DNA of 64,000 nt from Agromyces italicus DSM 16388. Its GTDB lineage: Bacteria; Actinomycetota; Actinomycetes; Actinomycetales; Microbacteriaceae. Made by a program: the position numbers and the translations under genes. This document shows, piece by piece, positions 57,001 to 64,000 of the stretch (positions within the stretch are counted from its first letter, which is position 1; each line of letters starts with the position of its first letter). Under the pieces are notes generated by a model that saw nothing but the letters and a program-made list of their open reading frames with translations, ran no database searches and was not told where the DNA came from. The stretch is taken from NCBI RefSeq assembly GCF_000421545.1, contig NZ_ATXF01000004.1, positions 248,001 to 312,000 of the forward strand. The letters are read 5' to 3'.

Positions 57001-58603
57001 CCTGATCTCGCCGCCGCCTCACCACGACATCTATTCGATCGAAGACCTCAAGCAGTTGATCTTCGACCTCAAGCGGGCGAATCCGAAGGCGCGCATCCAC
57101 GTGAAGCTCGTCAGCCAGTCGGGCATCGGTGCGGTCGCCGCGGGCGTCGCGAAGGCGCTGTCCGACGTGATCCTCGTCTCGGGGCACGACGGCGGCACGG
57201 GCGCGAGCCCGCTGAACTCGCTGAAGCACGCCGGCACGCCGTGGGAGCTCGGCCTCGCCGAGACGCAGCAGACGCTGATGCTGAACGGCATGCGCGACCG
57301 CGTCGTCGTGCAGGTCGACGGGCAGCTGAAGACCGGGCGCGACGTGGTCATCGGCGCGCTGCTCGGCGCCGAGGAGTTCGGCTTCGCCACCGCGCCGCTC
57401 GTCGTCGAGGGCTGCGTGATGATGCGCGTCTGCCACCTCGACACCTGCCCGGTCGGCGTGGCGACTCAGAACCCCGAGCTCCGCAAGCGCTTCACGGGCA
57501 AGCCCGAGTTCGTCGTCAACTTCTTCGAGTTCATCGCTCAAGAGGTGCGCGAGTACCTCGCCGAGCTCGGCTACCGTTCGATCGACGAGATCATCGGCCG
57601 CCGCGAACTGCTCGACGTCGACCGTGCGGTCGACCACTGGAAGGCCTCGGGCCTCGACTTGACGCCGGTGCTCGTCGGCCCCGACTTCTCCGAGTCCGAG
57701 CCACGACGCAACGCCCGAGCCCAAGATCACGAGCTCGACGAGCACTTCGACAACGAGCTCATCCATCGCAGCGGCATCGTGCTCGACGGGGGCGGAGCGA
57801 TCGAGATCGCGCTGCCGATCAAGAACACCGAACGCGCCGTGGGCACCATGCTCGGCCACGAGGTCACGGTCCGCCACGGTGAACAGGGTCTTCCCGACGG
57901 GTCGATCGATGTGACGCTCACGGGCTCGGCCGGGCAGTCGCTCGGCGCCTTCATGCCGAGCGGCATCACGCTGCGACTCGAGGGCGACTCGAACGACTAC
58001 GTCGGCAAGGGGCTCTCCGGCGGACGCATCGTCCTGCGCCCGTCGCGCGACAGCGGTTTCGTCGCCGAGCGCAACGTCATCGCCGGCAACGTCATCGGCT
58101 ACGGCGCGACGCGTGGCAGCATGTTCATCCGCGGCATCGTCGGCGAACGCTTCCTCGTGCGCAACTCCGGCGCCACCGCAGTCGTCGAAGGGGTCGGCGA
58201 CCATGCGCTCGAGTACATGACCGGCGGCCTCGCGGTCATCCTCGGCGAGACCGGCCGCAATCTCGGCGCCGGCATGTCCGGCGGCACGGCGTACGTCCTC
58301 GGGCTCCGCGAGGAGCGTGTCAACCGCGAGTCGCTCGCGAGCGGCGAGCTCGAACTCCTCCCGCTCGGCGGTGCCGACCGGGAGATCGTCCGCGACCTGC
58401 TCGAGCAGCACGTCGCCGAGACCGACTCCGCGGCCGCCGCGGCCCTCCTCGCCGATGGCGACGCCGGGCTCGACCGTTTCACCAAAGTGCTGCCGCGCGA
58501 CTACGCGGCCGTGCTCCGTACCCGCCAGAGCGCGGTCGACGAGGGGCTCGACCCCGACGGCGACGTCGTCTGGTCACGCATCCTGGAGGTCACCAATGGT
58601 TGA
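54026..58603 (+). CDS. gltB: Glutamate synthase (NADPH) large subunit
   Basis: Makes glutamate from glutamine and 2-oxoglutarate. The product (1525 residues from GTG 54026) has the N-terminal nucleophile amidotransferase domain with Cys29 in KDACGLAMV, exposed after propeptide removal. It then has the central domain, the FMN/2-oxoglutarate-binding domain with [16 protein letters not shown] and [10 protein letters not shown], the 3Fe-4S cysteines in [16 protein letters not shown], and the C-terminal beta-helix ([13 protein letters not shown]). ATG 54011 would add five residues. GTG 54026 is preferred because GAGG lies 9 bases upstream and the product begins [10 protein letters not shown] like relatives. 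gltD follows after 53 bp. Confidence 0.96.
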   Translation: MSLTPPFSRFGTIPAAQGMYDPAAEKDACGLAMVATLRGTPGHDIITAALDALRHLEHRGAVGSDAGTGDGAGIVTQIPDEFLRAVASFPLPAAGSYLVGNAFLPVDPTTRSSVKRQLIGLAASEGLEVLGWREVPVRPDELGTLARAAMPAVQQLFLQSSATTSAGGRLDGIALDRLAFRFRKRAERELELYFASLSCRTMVYKGMVTTLQLEPFYPDLSDERFTSKLALVHSRYSTNTFPSWPLAQPFRMIAHNGEINTIQGNRNWMRARQSQLESELLGDLGPILPIVTPGASDSASFDEVVELLTLGGRSLPHAIMMMVPEAWENQGELSPERRAFYEYHSMLMEPWDGPAAIVFTDGSLVGATLDRNGLRPGRYVVTDDGLVVLASEIGVLDLEQSRIVRKGRLQPGRMFLVDTEAGRLIEDDEIKSELESSAPWGEWLEEGRIRLAELPEREHIVHPPASVNRRQRTFGYTEEEVKILLAPMARTGQEPLGAMGSDTPIAVLSKRPRLLFDYFTQQFAQVTNPPLDSIREAVVTSLGTSLGPERNLLDAGAEHARQVALTFPVIDNDELAKIVHIDPMPGRRTTVTIRGLYRFDEGPDALRDRIAAMCGEVDEAIEQGARFIVLSDRDSNKDLAPIPSLLMLSAVHHHLIRSENRMKVGLVVEAGDVREVHHIALLVGYGASAVNPYLAMESCEDLVRAGAISGITPEDAVHNVIKALGKGVLKIMSKMGVSTISSYAGAQAFEAVGLSQEFIEEYFTGTTSKLGGVGLDVIAAENLERHSKAYPEDAAVRAHERLATGGEYQWRRDGSPHLFNPETVFKLQHSTRNRRYDVFREYTSLVDSQAEELATLRGMFTLRTGTRPSVPIDEVESVASIVKRFSTGAMSYGSISKEAHETLAIAMNRLGAKSNTGEGGEDLDRLLDPERRSAIKQVASGRFGVTSMYLTHADDIQIKLAQGAKPGEGGQLPPTKVYPWVARTRHATAGVGLISPPPHHDIYSIEDLKQLIFDLKRANPKARIHVKLVSQSGIGAVAAGVAKALSDVILVSGHDGGTGASPLNSLKHAGTPWELGLAETQQTLMLNGMRDRVVVQVDGQLKTGRDVVIGALLGAEEFGFATAPLVVEGCVMMRVCHLDTCPVGVATQNPELRKRFTGKPEFVVNFFEFIAQEVREYLAELGYRSIDEIIGRRELLDVDRAVDHWKASGLDLTPVLVGPDFSESEPRRNARAQDHELDEHFDNELIHRSGIVLDGGGAIEIALPIKNTERAVGTMLGHEVTVRHGEQGLPDGSIDVTLTGSAGQSLGAFMPSGITLRLEGDSNDYVGKGLSGGRIVLRPSRDSGFVAERNVIAGNVIGYGATRGSMFIRGIVGERFLVRNSGATAVVEGVGDHALEYMTGGLAVILGETGRNLGAGMSGGTAYVLGLREERVNRESLASGELELLPLGGADREIVRDLLEQHVAETDSAAAAALLADGDAGLDRFTKVLPRDYAAVLRTRQSAVDEGLDPDGDVVWSRILEVTNG

Positions 58604-58656
58604 CGGGTACACCGTCAGGTCTCGCCCAGTACCGACGAACACCGCGGAGGTGACGA

Positions 58657-60114
58657 ATGGCTGATCCCAAGGGCTTTCTGAAGGTCACCGAGCGCGAGCT
58701 GCCGAAGCGGCGGCCCGTGCCGGTGCGCATCATGGACTTCAAAGAGGTCTACGAGCAGGGCGACCCCGCGCAGCTGCGCCGCCAGGCCGGCCGTTGCATG
58801 GACTGCGGCATCCCGTTCTGTCATCAGGGCTGCCCTCTCGGCAATCTCATCCCGGAGTGGAACGACCTCATGTACCGGGGCGAGGGCCGTGCGGCCGTCG
58901 AGCGGCTGCATGCGACCAACAACTTCCCCGAGTTCACGGGGCGCCTCTGCCCCGCGCCGTGCGAATCGGCGTGCGTGCTCGGCATCAACCAGCCGGCGGT
59001 CACGATCAAACAGGTCGAGGTCTCCATCATCGACCAGGCGTTCGGCAGCGGCTGGGTCCAGCCGCAGCCGCCCGGGCGCCTGACCGGCAAGACGGTCGCC
59101 GTCGTCGGCTCGGGGCCCGCGGGCCTGGCCGCGGCGCAGCAGCTCACCCGTGCCGGTCACACGGTCGCGGTGTTCGAGCGCGACGACCGCATCGGCGGCC
59201 TCCTCCGCTACGGCATCCCCGATTTCAAGATGGAGAAGAAGCACCTCGAACAGCGTCTCGCGCAGATGACGGCCGAGGGCACGCGCTTCCGCGCCGGGAT
59301 GAACATCGGCGTCGACATCACGTGGGACCAGCTGCGCGAGCGGTACGACGCGGTCGTGGTCGCCACGGGTGCGATGGTGCCGCGCGATCTGCCGATTCCC
59401 GGTCGCGACCTTCCGGGCGTGCACTTCGCGATGGAGTACCTCGTGCAGTCGAACCGCCGCGTCGCCGGCGACGAGGTCTTCGACCAGATCTCGGCCGAGG
59501 GCAAGCACGTCGTCGTCCTCGGCGGCGGCGACACGGGGGCCGACTGCATCGGCACCGCGCATCGCCAGGGCGCGCTCTCGGTGACGAACCTCGCGATCGG
59601 CAAGCAGCCGGGCCAGGCGCGGCCCGAGCACCAGCCGTGGCCGATGCACCCGACCGTCTTCGAGGTGCAGAGCGCCCACGAGGAGGGCGGTCACCGCGAG
59701 TACCTGGTCTCGACGGTCGAGTTCGTCGCGAACGATTCGGGTGAGCTCCGGGCCATCCGGGTCGCCGAAACCGAGTACCTCGACGGCCGTCGAGTGCCGA
59801 AGGCGGGCACCGAGCGCGAGATCCCCGCCGACCTCGTGCTGCTGGCGCTCGGGTTCACGGGGCCCGAGAGCCAGGAACTCGACGAGCAGCTCGAGCTGGC
59901 CGTCACCGACCGCGGCAATCTCGACCGCGATGCGGCCTATGCCACGGCGAGTCCGGGCGTGTTCGTCGCCGGCGACGCCGGACGCGGGCAATCCCTCATC
60001 GTGTGGGCGATCGCCGAGGGCCGGGCCGCGGCCGCGGCCGTCGACCGATACCTCGAGGGCGAGACCTCGCTGCCGAGCCCGATCCCGGCGAACGCGCGCG
60101 CGTTCGCCGTCTGA
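58657..60114 (+). CDS. gltD: Glutamate synthase (NADPH) small subunit
   Basis: Electron-input subunit that passes electrons from NADPH through FAD and 4Fe-4S clusters to GltB. The 485-residue protein (ATG 58657, ribosome binding site GGAGG) has N-terminal cysteines C47, C50, C55 and C59 in RCMDCGIPFCHQGCPLGN and a second group in CPAPCESACVLGI. The FAD site is VVGSGPAGLAAAQ near 150, the NADPH site is VLGGGDTGADCIG near 285, and the terminal FAD motif is GVFVAGDAGRGQSL. It forms an operon with gltB. Confidence 0.97.
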   Translation: MADPKGFLKVTERELPKRRPVPVRIMDFKEVYEQGDPAQLRRQAGRCMDCGIPFCHQGCPLGNLIPEWNDLMYRGEGRAAVERLHATNNFPEFTGRLCPAPCESACVLGINQPAVTIKQVEVSIIDQAFGSGWVQPQPPGRLTGKTVAVVGSGPAGLAAAQQLTRAGHTVAVFERDDRIGGLLRYGIPDFKMEKKHLEQRLAQMTAEGTRFRAGMNIGVDITWDQLRERYDAVVVATGAMVPRDLPIPGRDLPGVHFAMEYLVQSNRRVAGDEVFDQISAEGKHVVVLGGGDTGADCIGTAHRQGALSVTNLAIGKQPGQARPEHQPWPMHPTVFEVQSAHEEGGHREYLVSTVEFVANDSGELRAIRVAETEYLDGRRVPKAGTEREIPADLVLLALGFTGPESQELDEQLELAVTDRGNLDRDAAYATASPGVFVAGDAGRGQSLIVWAIAEGRAAAAAVDRYLEGETSLPSPIPANARAFAV

Positions 60115-60186
60115 ACCAGGCGCGCCGTCGGCGCGTCTCCGTACCAACACCAGCGCTTCGGCGCGGAACACCGGGAGCACAATCAC

Positions 60187-61602
60187 ATGAGACGAGCGAA
60201 GATCGTCGCCACCCTCGGGCCGGCGACGTCGAGCTACGAGCAGATCCGGGCGATCATCGATGCGGGCGTCGACGTCGCCCGCATGAACCTCAGCCACGGC
60301 ACCTACGACGTTCACGAGGGCGTCTACCAGAACGTGCGAAAGGCCGCGAGCGACTCGGGTCGAGCGGTCGCCGTGCTCGTCGACCTGCAGGGGCCGAAGA
60401 TCCGCCTCGGCAAGTTCGCCGACGGCCCGCACGAGCTCGCCGAGGGCGACATCTTCAAGATCACGACCGAAGAGATCCTCGGCACGAAGGAGATCGTCGG
60501 TACGACCTTCAAGGGGCTGCCGAACGACGTGAAGCCCGGCGACTTCCTCCTCATCGACGACGGCAAGGTGCGCGTCGAGGTCGTCGAGACCGACGGCACC
60601 GTCGTCACGACCAAGGTCGTCGTCGCCGGCCCGGTGTCCAACAACAAGGGCATCAACCTGCCAGGGGTCGCGGTCAACGTGCCCGCGCTCTCCGAGAAGG
60701 ACGAGGCCGACCTCCGTTGGGGCCTCGAGCTCGGCGCCGACCTCATCGCGCTGTCGTTCGTGCGCAACGCCGCCGACATCACGCGCGTGCACGAGATCAT
60801 GGACGAGGTCGGCCGTCGCGTGCCCGTCGTCGCCAAGGTCGAGAAGCCGCAGGCCGTCGACGCGCTCGAGGAGATCACCGAGGCGTTCGACGCCGTCATG
60901 GTCGCGCGCGGCGACCTCGGCGTCGAGCTGCCGCTCGAAGCGGTGCCGATCGTGCAGAAGCGCGCCGTCGAGATCGCGCGCCGGCTCGCGAAGCCGGTCA
61001 TCGTCGCCACGCAGATGCTCGAGTCGATGATCCACAGCCCGGTTCCGACGCGTGCCGAGACGTCCGACGTCGCGAACGCCGTGCTCGACGGCGCCGACGC
61101 GGTGATGCTCTCCGGCGAGACGAGCGTGGGCGAGTACCCGGTCATCACGGTGCAGACCATGGCCCGCATCGTCGAGTCCACCGAGCAGCACGGGCTCGAC
61201 CGCATCGCGCCGCTCGGCACGAAGCCGCGCACCCAGTCCGGCGCGATCACGGCCGCCGCGGTCGAGGTCGCCGACTTCGTTCAGGCGAAGTACCTCTGCG
61301 TCTTCACGGAGTCGGGTGAGACGGTGCGTCGCATGACGCGCCTGCGCTCGAAGATCCCCATTCTCGCCTTCACGCCGGACCCGGCGATCCGTCGCCGCCT
61401 GGCGCTCAACTGGGGGGTCGAGTCGTTCGTCGTCTCGCGCGTCACGCATACCGACCAGATGGTCGGACAGGTCGACGAAGCACTCGCGAAGACCGGAAAG
61501 GCCGTCAAGGGCGAGAAGGTCGTCATCATCTCGGGTTCCCCTCCCGGAATCCCGGGCACCACGAACGACGTGCGCGTGCACGTCGTCGGCGAGGTGCTGT
61601 AG
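60187..61602 (+). CDS. pyk: Pyruvate kinase
   Basis: Last step of glycolysis, making pyruvate and ATP. The 471-residue protein begins RRAKIVATLGPAT and has ARMNLSHG (31-38), VDLQGPKIRLG, the family signature MVARGDLGVELP, VATQMLESM and SGETSVGEYP, and a C-terminal allosteric domain ending in a typical nucleotide-phosphate-binding SGSPPGIPGTTN. ATG 60187 with GGGAG 11 bases upstream. It is a single transcription unit closed by the hairpin at 61610. Confidence 0.97.
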   Translation: MRRAKIVATLGPATSSYEQIRAIIDAGVDVARMNLSHGTYDVHEGVYQNVRKAASDSGRAVAVLVDLQGPKIRLGKFADGPHELAEGDIFKITTEEILGTKEIVGTTFKGLPNDVKPGDFLLIDDGKVRVEVVETDGTVVTTKVVVAGPVSNNKGINLPGVAVNVPALSEKDEADLRWGLELGADLIALSFVRNAADITRVHEIMDEVGRRVPVVAKVEKPQAVDALEEITEAFDAVMVARGDLGVELPLEAVPIVQKRAVEIARRLAKPVIVATQMLESMIHSPVPTRAETSDVANAVLDGADAVMLSGETSVGEYPVITVQTMARIVESTEQHGLDRIAPLGTKPRTQSGAITAAAVEVADFVQAKYLCVFTESGETVRRMTRLRSKIPILAFTPDPAIRRRLALNWGVESFVVSRVTHTDQMVGQVDEALAKTGKAVKGEKVVIISGSPPGIPGTTNDVRVHVVGEVL

Positions 61603-61609
61603 TCGCATC

Positions 61610-61648
61610 CGCGAAGGAGCCGGTCCGCGAGGGCCGGCTCCTTTCGCG
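61610..61648 (+). terminator. pyk terminator
   Basis: CGCGAAGGAGCCGG (61610-61623) pairs with CCGGCTCCTTTCGCG (61634-61648) with one bulged base; the loop is GC-rich. It begins 8 bases after the stop codon and includes a short TTT. Confidence 0.8.
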
Positions 61649-61707
61649 TGCCCGCGCGGGCGCGCACCCCACCCCGACGGCTGCCCTCATGCTCGGCGCC
61701 GTCGACT

Positions 61708-61724
61708 CCGTGCCGGGCACGGAA
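61708..61724 (-). terminator. Short hairpin downstream of the pterin dehydratase/VOC gene
   Basis: TCCGTGCC (61708-61715) and GGCACGGA (61717-61724) form an 8-bp inverted repeat 23 bases past the minus-strand stop at 61747. Moderate candidate. Confidence 0.4.
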
Positions 61725-61746
61725 CGACCGCGATCGAGCCGTCGTC

Positions 61747-62454
61747 TCACGCCTGTTTCGCGGCCGACATGTCGACGCACATGACGCCGATGTTGCCGTC
61801 CTGATCGGCGACCACCATGAGCGAGGGCGCCTCGCGGTCATCGACGACAGTGCCACCTGCGGCGAGGGCAGCGGCGATCCGCGGCTCGACCGCTTCGGGC
61901 GCCACATAGATCTCGACGTGGAGGCGCCGCGGCGGGGGCTCCTGATCGTCGGAATCTCCGAACCACAGGTTCGGCACCCGTCCGGTGGCGTCCCGGATCT
62001 CATTACTGGGGGACCCTCGCCCCTGCGATTCGGCGTCACCGGTCAGGAGAGCGGCCCACACCGGGGCGATGGTCGCGGAGCGAGACGTGTCGAGGCCGAG
62101 CTCGATGTGGCTGACCGACGCCGGGTCTGCGGTGACCCCGTGGTCGGCGGCGATCTCGGTGATCCGTCGCGCGAGGTCGATGTCCTGCTGGGTCACCCAT
62201 TCGACGACGTGTTCGGCGCCCTCGTCGTCTCGGTAGACGGCGTCGTCGCTGATCAGCCTGAGATCGACGAAGCCGTCGCCGATCGACGCTCGCGGGTGGT
62301 GGCCGAGCGCATCGCCCGCCTCGCCCACCGCGACGACGAACCGTGCGCCGATGCCGAAGTCGTCGATCAGGTACCTGGCATGCAGTCCCTGGGCCAGCTT
62401 GCGCCAGTCGGCCAGTCGGGCCGCGGCGATCTGCTCGCCCCTCAGCATGTCCAT
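61747..62454 (-). CDS. Pterin-4a-carbinolamine dehydratase / VOC (glyoxalase-like) fusion protein
   Basis: A 235-residue two-part protein. Residues about 1-110 resemble 4a-hydroxytetrahydrobiopterin dehydratase, with the catalytic GHHPRASIG and the helix DIDLARRITEIAADHG. Residues about 120-235 resemble a vicinal-oxygen-chelate/glyoxalase-like domain, with VPNLWFGDSDD, RRLHVEIYVAPEAVEPRI and VVADQDGNIGVMCVD. Proteins of this layout are found in actinobacteria; the substrate is unknown. The start ATG 62454 is supported by a TTGCCG-17-TAGACT promoter ending 8 bases upstream with no ribosome binding site. A start further up would run into the tRNA. Confidence 0.8.
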   Translation of the reverse strand: MDMLRGEQIAAARLADWRKLAQGLHARYLIDDFGIGARFVVAVGEAGDALGHHPRASIGDGFVDLRLISDDAVYRDDEGAEHVVEWVTQQDIDLARRITEIAADHGVTADPASVSHIELGLDTSRSATIAPVWAALLTGDAESQGRGSPSNEIRDATGRVPNLWFGDSDDQEPPPRRLHVEIYVAPEAVEPRIAAALAAGGTVVDDREAPSLMVVADQDGNIGVMCVDMSAAKQA

Positions 62455-62462
62455 GGACGCGG

Positions 62463-62491
62463 AGTCTATGCCCGGCCCGACACCGCGGCAA
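62463..62491 (-). promoter_or_regulatory. Promoter of the pterin dehydratase/VOC gene, likely leaderless
   Basis: On the minus strand TTGCCG (62491-62486), a 17-base spacer, TAGACT (62468-62463), then 8 bases to ATG 62454; no ribosome binding site. Confidence 0.6.
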
Positions 62492-62496
62492 GGAAT

Positions 62497-62526
62497 CCCG
62501 CTTCGGGTGCACACACCCGAAGCGGG
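62497..62526 (-). terminator. tRNA-Leu terminator hairpin
   Basis: Arms 62497-62509 and 62514-62526 are a perfect 13-bp inverted repeat around the loop CACA, starting 4 bases after the tRNA 3' end on the minus strand. It separates the tRNA from the downstream gene. Confidence 0.8.
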
Positions 62527-62529
62527 TCT

Positions 62530-62615
62530 TGGTGCCGGTGGTGGGGGTCGAACCCACACGCCCTTTCGGGCAAAGCATTTTGAGTGCTCCGCGTCTGCCA
62601 TTCCGCCACACCGGC
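62530..62615 (-). tRNA. tRNA-Leu (anticodon CAA)
   Basis: Read on the minus strand, the acceptor arms GCCGGTG and CACCGGC pair fully, and the 3' ACCA is encoded. The D arm is GCGGAATGGCAGACGC. The anticodon stem GAGCA/TGCTT encloses the loop CTCAAAA, giving anticodon CAA (reads UUG). A long variable arm with CCC/GGG around GAAA is the class II feature of tRNA-Leu, and the T arm is GTGGG-TTCGACC-CCCAC. All parts fit, so the call is firm. Confidence 0.97.
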
Positions 62616-62638
62616 CAGAGGCCTCGCCCAGAATACCG

Positions 62639-62644
62639 TAGGCT
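62639..62644 (+). promoter_or_regulatory. TAGGCT -10 box, likely leaderless promoter of pdtaR
   Basis: TAGGCT is followed by 7 bases and GTG 62652. TTCCTCC in the spacer is not a ribosome binding site. Confidence 0.55.
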
Positions 62645-62651
62645 TTCCTCC

Positions 62652-63260
62652 GTGACAGACACCGAATCAACTCAGCCGGCTGCTCCGCGCCGCGTGGTCG
62701 TGGCGGAGGATGAGTCGCTCATCCGCCTCGACATCGTCGAGATCCTGCGCGACAACGGCTTCGAGGTCGTCGGCGAGGCGGGCGACGGCGAGACCGCCGT
62801 GGCGCTCGCGACCGAGCTCCGACCCGATCTCGTCATCATGGACGTCAAGATGCCTCAGCTCGACGGCATCTCCGCGGCCGAGCGCCTCTCGAAGGGCCAC
62901 ATCGCCCCGGTCGTGCTCCTGACGGCGTTCAGCCAGAAGGAGCTCGTCGAGCGCGCCAGCGAGGCGGGCGCCCTCGCCTACGTCGTGAAGCCGTTCACGC
63001 CGAACGACCTCCTGCCGGCGATCGAGATCGCGCTGGCCCGCCACGCGCAGATCATCGCGCTCGAGGCCGAGGTCGGCGACCTCGTCGAGCGCTTCGAGAC
63101 CCGCAAGCTCGTCGACCGGGCGAAGGGCCTGCTGAACGAGAAGATGGGCCTCTCCGAGCCCGAGGCGTTCCGGTGGATCCAGAAGGCGTCGATGGATCGG
63201 CGCCTCACCATGAAGGACGTCTCCCAGGCGATCATCGAGCAGCTCGCAGCCAAGAAGTAG
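62652..63260 (+). CDS. pdtaR: ANTAR-domain response regulator PdtaR-like
   Basis: A 202-residue regulator that likely acts on RNA by antitermination rather than on DNA. The receiver domain has the acidic pair E19-D20 in VAEDESL, phospho-acceptor Asp64 in VIMDVKMPQ, the switch Thr in LLTAFSQ, and Lys113 in VVKPF. The C-terminal ANTAR domain (about 130-197) has a coiled-coil entry and RAKGLLNEKMGLSEPEAFRWIQKAS, matching mycobacterial PdtaR (Rv1626). The partner kinase PdtaS is not in the window. Start GTG 62652, leaderless type. Confidence 0.92.
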   Translation: MTDTESTQPAAPRRVVVAEDESLIRLDIVEILRDNGFEVVGEAGDGETAVALATELRPDLVIMDVKMPQLDGISAAERLSKGHIAPVVLLTAFSQKELVERASEAGALAYVVKPFTPNDLLPAIEIALARHAQIIALEAEVGDLVERFETRKLVDRAKGLLNEKMGLSEPEAFRWIQKASMDRRLTMKDVSQAIIEQLAAKK

Positions 63261-63274
63261 GCCTCCGGCCCCGA

Positions 63275-63318
63275 ACGACGGATGCCTCGACGCCACGTGT
63301 CGTCGAGGCATCCGTCGT
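63275..63318 (+). terminator. 18-bp perfect hairpin terminating pdtaR
   Basis: Arms 63275-63292 and 63301-63318 are perfect 18-bp inverted repeats around an 8-base loop, 15 bases after the pdtaR stop. Confidence 0.8.
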
Positions 63319-63365
63319 CCGCATTCGGGGGCGTGAGCGCGTCGGGGAGTGTCGGCGGCCGCTTG

Positions 63366-63371
63366 TAGGCT
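63366..63371 (+). promoter_or_regulatory. TAGGCT -10 box, likely leaderless promoter of polA
   Basis: TAGGCT is followed by 6 bases and GTG 63378; no ribosome binding site. Confidence 0.55.
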
Positions 63372-63377
63372 GGTGCG

Positions 63378-64000
63378 GTGACGGACGCAGACAAGCCCAC
63401 CCTCCTCGTCGTCGACGGCCATTCGCTGGCCTTCCGAGCCTTCTACGCCCTCCCGGTCGACAGCTTCACCACTCGCGACGGGCAGCACACGAACGCCATC
63501 CACGGCTTCCTTTCGATGCTGCTCCTGCTGCTGCAGAACGAGAAGCCGACGCACCTCGCGGTGGCGTTCGACATCTCGCGGCACTCGTTCCGCACGCGCG
63601 AGTACCCCGAGTACAAGGGCACTCGTGGCGAGACGCCGGCCGAGTTCAAGGGCCAGGTGCCGCTCCTCCAAGACGCGCTGAAGGCGATGGGCGTGCGCAC
63701 CCTCGAGAAAGAGGATTTCGAGGCCGACGACATCCTCGCGACGCTCGCCGCACGCGGCCGTGCCGAGGGCTATCGGGTGCTCCTGGTCTCGGGCGACCGC
63801 GACACCATCCAGCTCGTGAACGACGACGTCACGCTGCTCTACCCGAACACGCAGGGCGTCTCGCAGCTGAAACGCTACGACACCGAGGCCGTGCTCGACC
63901 GCTACGGCGTGCGCCCCGAGCAGTACCCCGACATCGCCGCGCTCGTGGGCGAGACGAGCGACAACCTGATCGGCATCACGAAGGTCGGCGAGAAGACTGC
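63378..64000 (+). CDS. polA: DNA polymerase I, N-terminal part (cut by window end)
   Basis: The first 207 codons of PolA, which fills gaps during repair and Okazaki-fragment processing. The visible part is the 5'-3' exonuclease domain: LLVVDGHSLAFRAFYALP with the first metal Asp, FLSMLLLLLQNEKPTHLAVAFD, FRTREYPEYKGTR, EADDILATLA, and VSGDRDTIQLV, ending just before the helix-3-turn DNA-binding loop (GITKVGEKT). Polymerase motifs lie outside the window. Start GTG 63378 is set by the TAGGCT box six bases upstream. The gene runs off the right edge. Confidence 0.95.
   Translation, partial: MTDADKPTLLVVDGHSLAFRAFYALPVDSFTTRDGQHTNAIHGFLSMLLLLLQNEKPTHLAVAFDISRHSFRTREYPEYKGTRGETPAEFKGQVPLLQDALKAMGVRTLEKEDFEADDILATLAARGRAEGYRVLLVSGDRDTIQLVNDDVTLLYPNTQGVSQLKRYDTEAVLDRYGVRPEQYPDIAALVGETSDNLIGITKVGEKT

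Noticed and set aside
53912-58411. Very long open frame on the minus strand opposite gltB, and similar ones opposite relA, carB, alaS and secD
   Set aside because: These follow from high GC at third codon positions of the real genes. Their translations are Arg/His/Glu/Asp-rich low-complexity sequence without motifs, and the plus-strand genes are unambiguous.
61649-61662. GCCCGCGCGGGC palindrome after the pyk terminator as an operator
   Set aside because: Short GC palindromes are expected by chance at this composition, and there is no promoter next to it.

Overview
The window is a high-GC (roughly 70%) bacterial chromosome segment made almost entirely of conserved housekeeping genes. The organism is an actinobacterium, most likely of the family Microbacteriaceae (Agromyces/Leifsonia/Microbacterium-like). 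The evidence is gene order (ruvCAB-yajC-secDF-relA; alaS-ruvX-mltG-aroECKBQ-efp-nusB; pyrRBC-PH protein-carAB-pyrF-gmk-rpoZ-coaBC-metK-priA; hisFI-trpE-membrane protein-trpCBA-lgt), an actinobacterial integration host factor domain, an ANTAR-type PdtaR regulator, a helicase-motif-less PriA, frequent GTG starts and many leaderless-type promoters. I see no phage, insertion sequence, plasmid or CRISPR features.

Layout. 1-7.9 kb: Holliday-junction resolution (ruvC, ruvA, ruvB), the accessory Sec genes (yajC, secD, secF) and the (p)ppGpp enzyme relA. 7.9-10.75 kb: three minus-strand genes, namely an orphan AbiEi-antitoxin-like gene that overlaps the relA end, a DUF349 protein and a membrane-anchored cyclophilin. 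10.9-24.1 kb: rarA, rpsD with a structured leader, alaS, ruvX, mltG, five shikimate genes, a minus-strand luciferase/DUF5519-like gene, efp and nusB. 24.1-25.0 kb: a decayed glycosyltransferase pseudogene, the only stretch over 300 bp without an intact gene. 25.0-40.1 kb: a DoxX-like gene, then a long pyrimidine operon preceded by a PyrR-binding RNA hairpin, running on through an IHF-guanylate kinase fusion, rpoZ, coaBC, metK and priA. 40.2-42.1 kb: a DesK/NarL-type two-component system. 42.1-45.3 kb: fmt, rsmB, rpe. 45.3-52.9 kb: histidine genes (E, G, F, I) merging into tryptophan genes (E, C, B, A) with two small membrane proteins between them. 52.9-61.6 kb: lgt, glutamate synthase gltBD, pyk. 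61.7-64.0 kb: a minus-strand pterin dehydratase/VOC fusion, tRNA-Leu(CAA), pdtaR and the 5' part of polA, cut by the window edge.

How it works together: most genes sit in tightly packed operons with 1-8 bp start/stop overlaps. Pathways represented are recombination, protein export, stringent response, shikimate to chorismate feeding the tryptophan genes downstream, complete UMP synthesis except dihydroorotate dehydrogenase and orotate phosphoribosyltransferase, CoA and SAM synthesis, translation and ammonium assimilation. I did not find an obviously new multi-gene system. The most worthwhile observations are regulatory or architectural: ten copies of a TANNNT box placed 6-8 bases before a start codon with no ribosome binding site, a PyrR hairpin overlapping the pyrR ribosome binding site, a three-hairpin rpsD leader, the IHF-Gmk fusion, an orphan AbiEi-like gene overlapping relA, and the glycosyltransferase relic.
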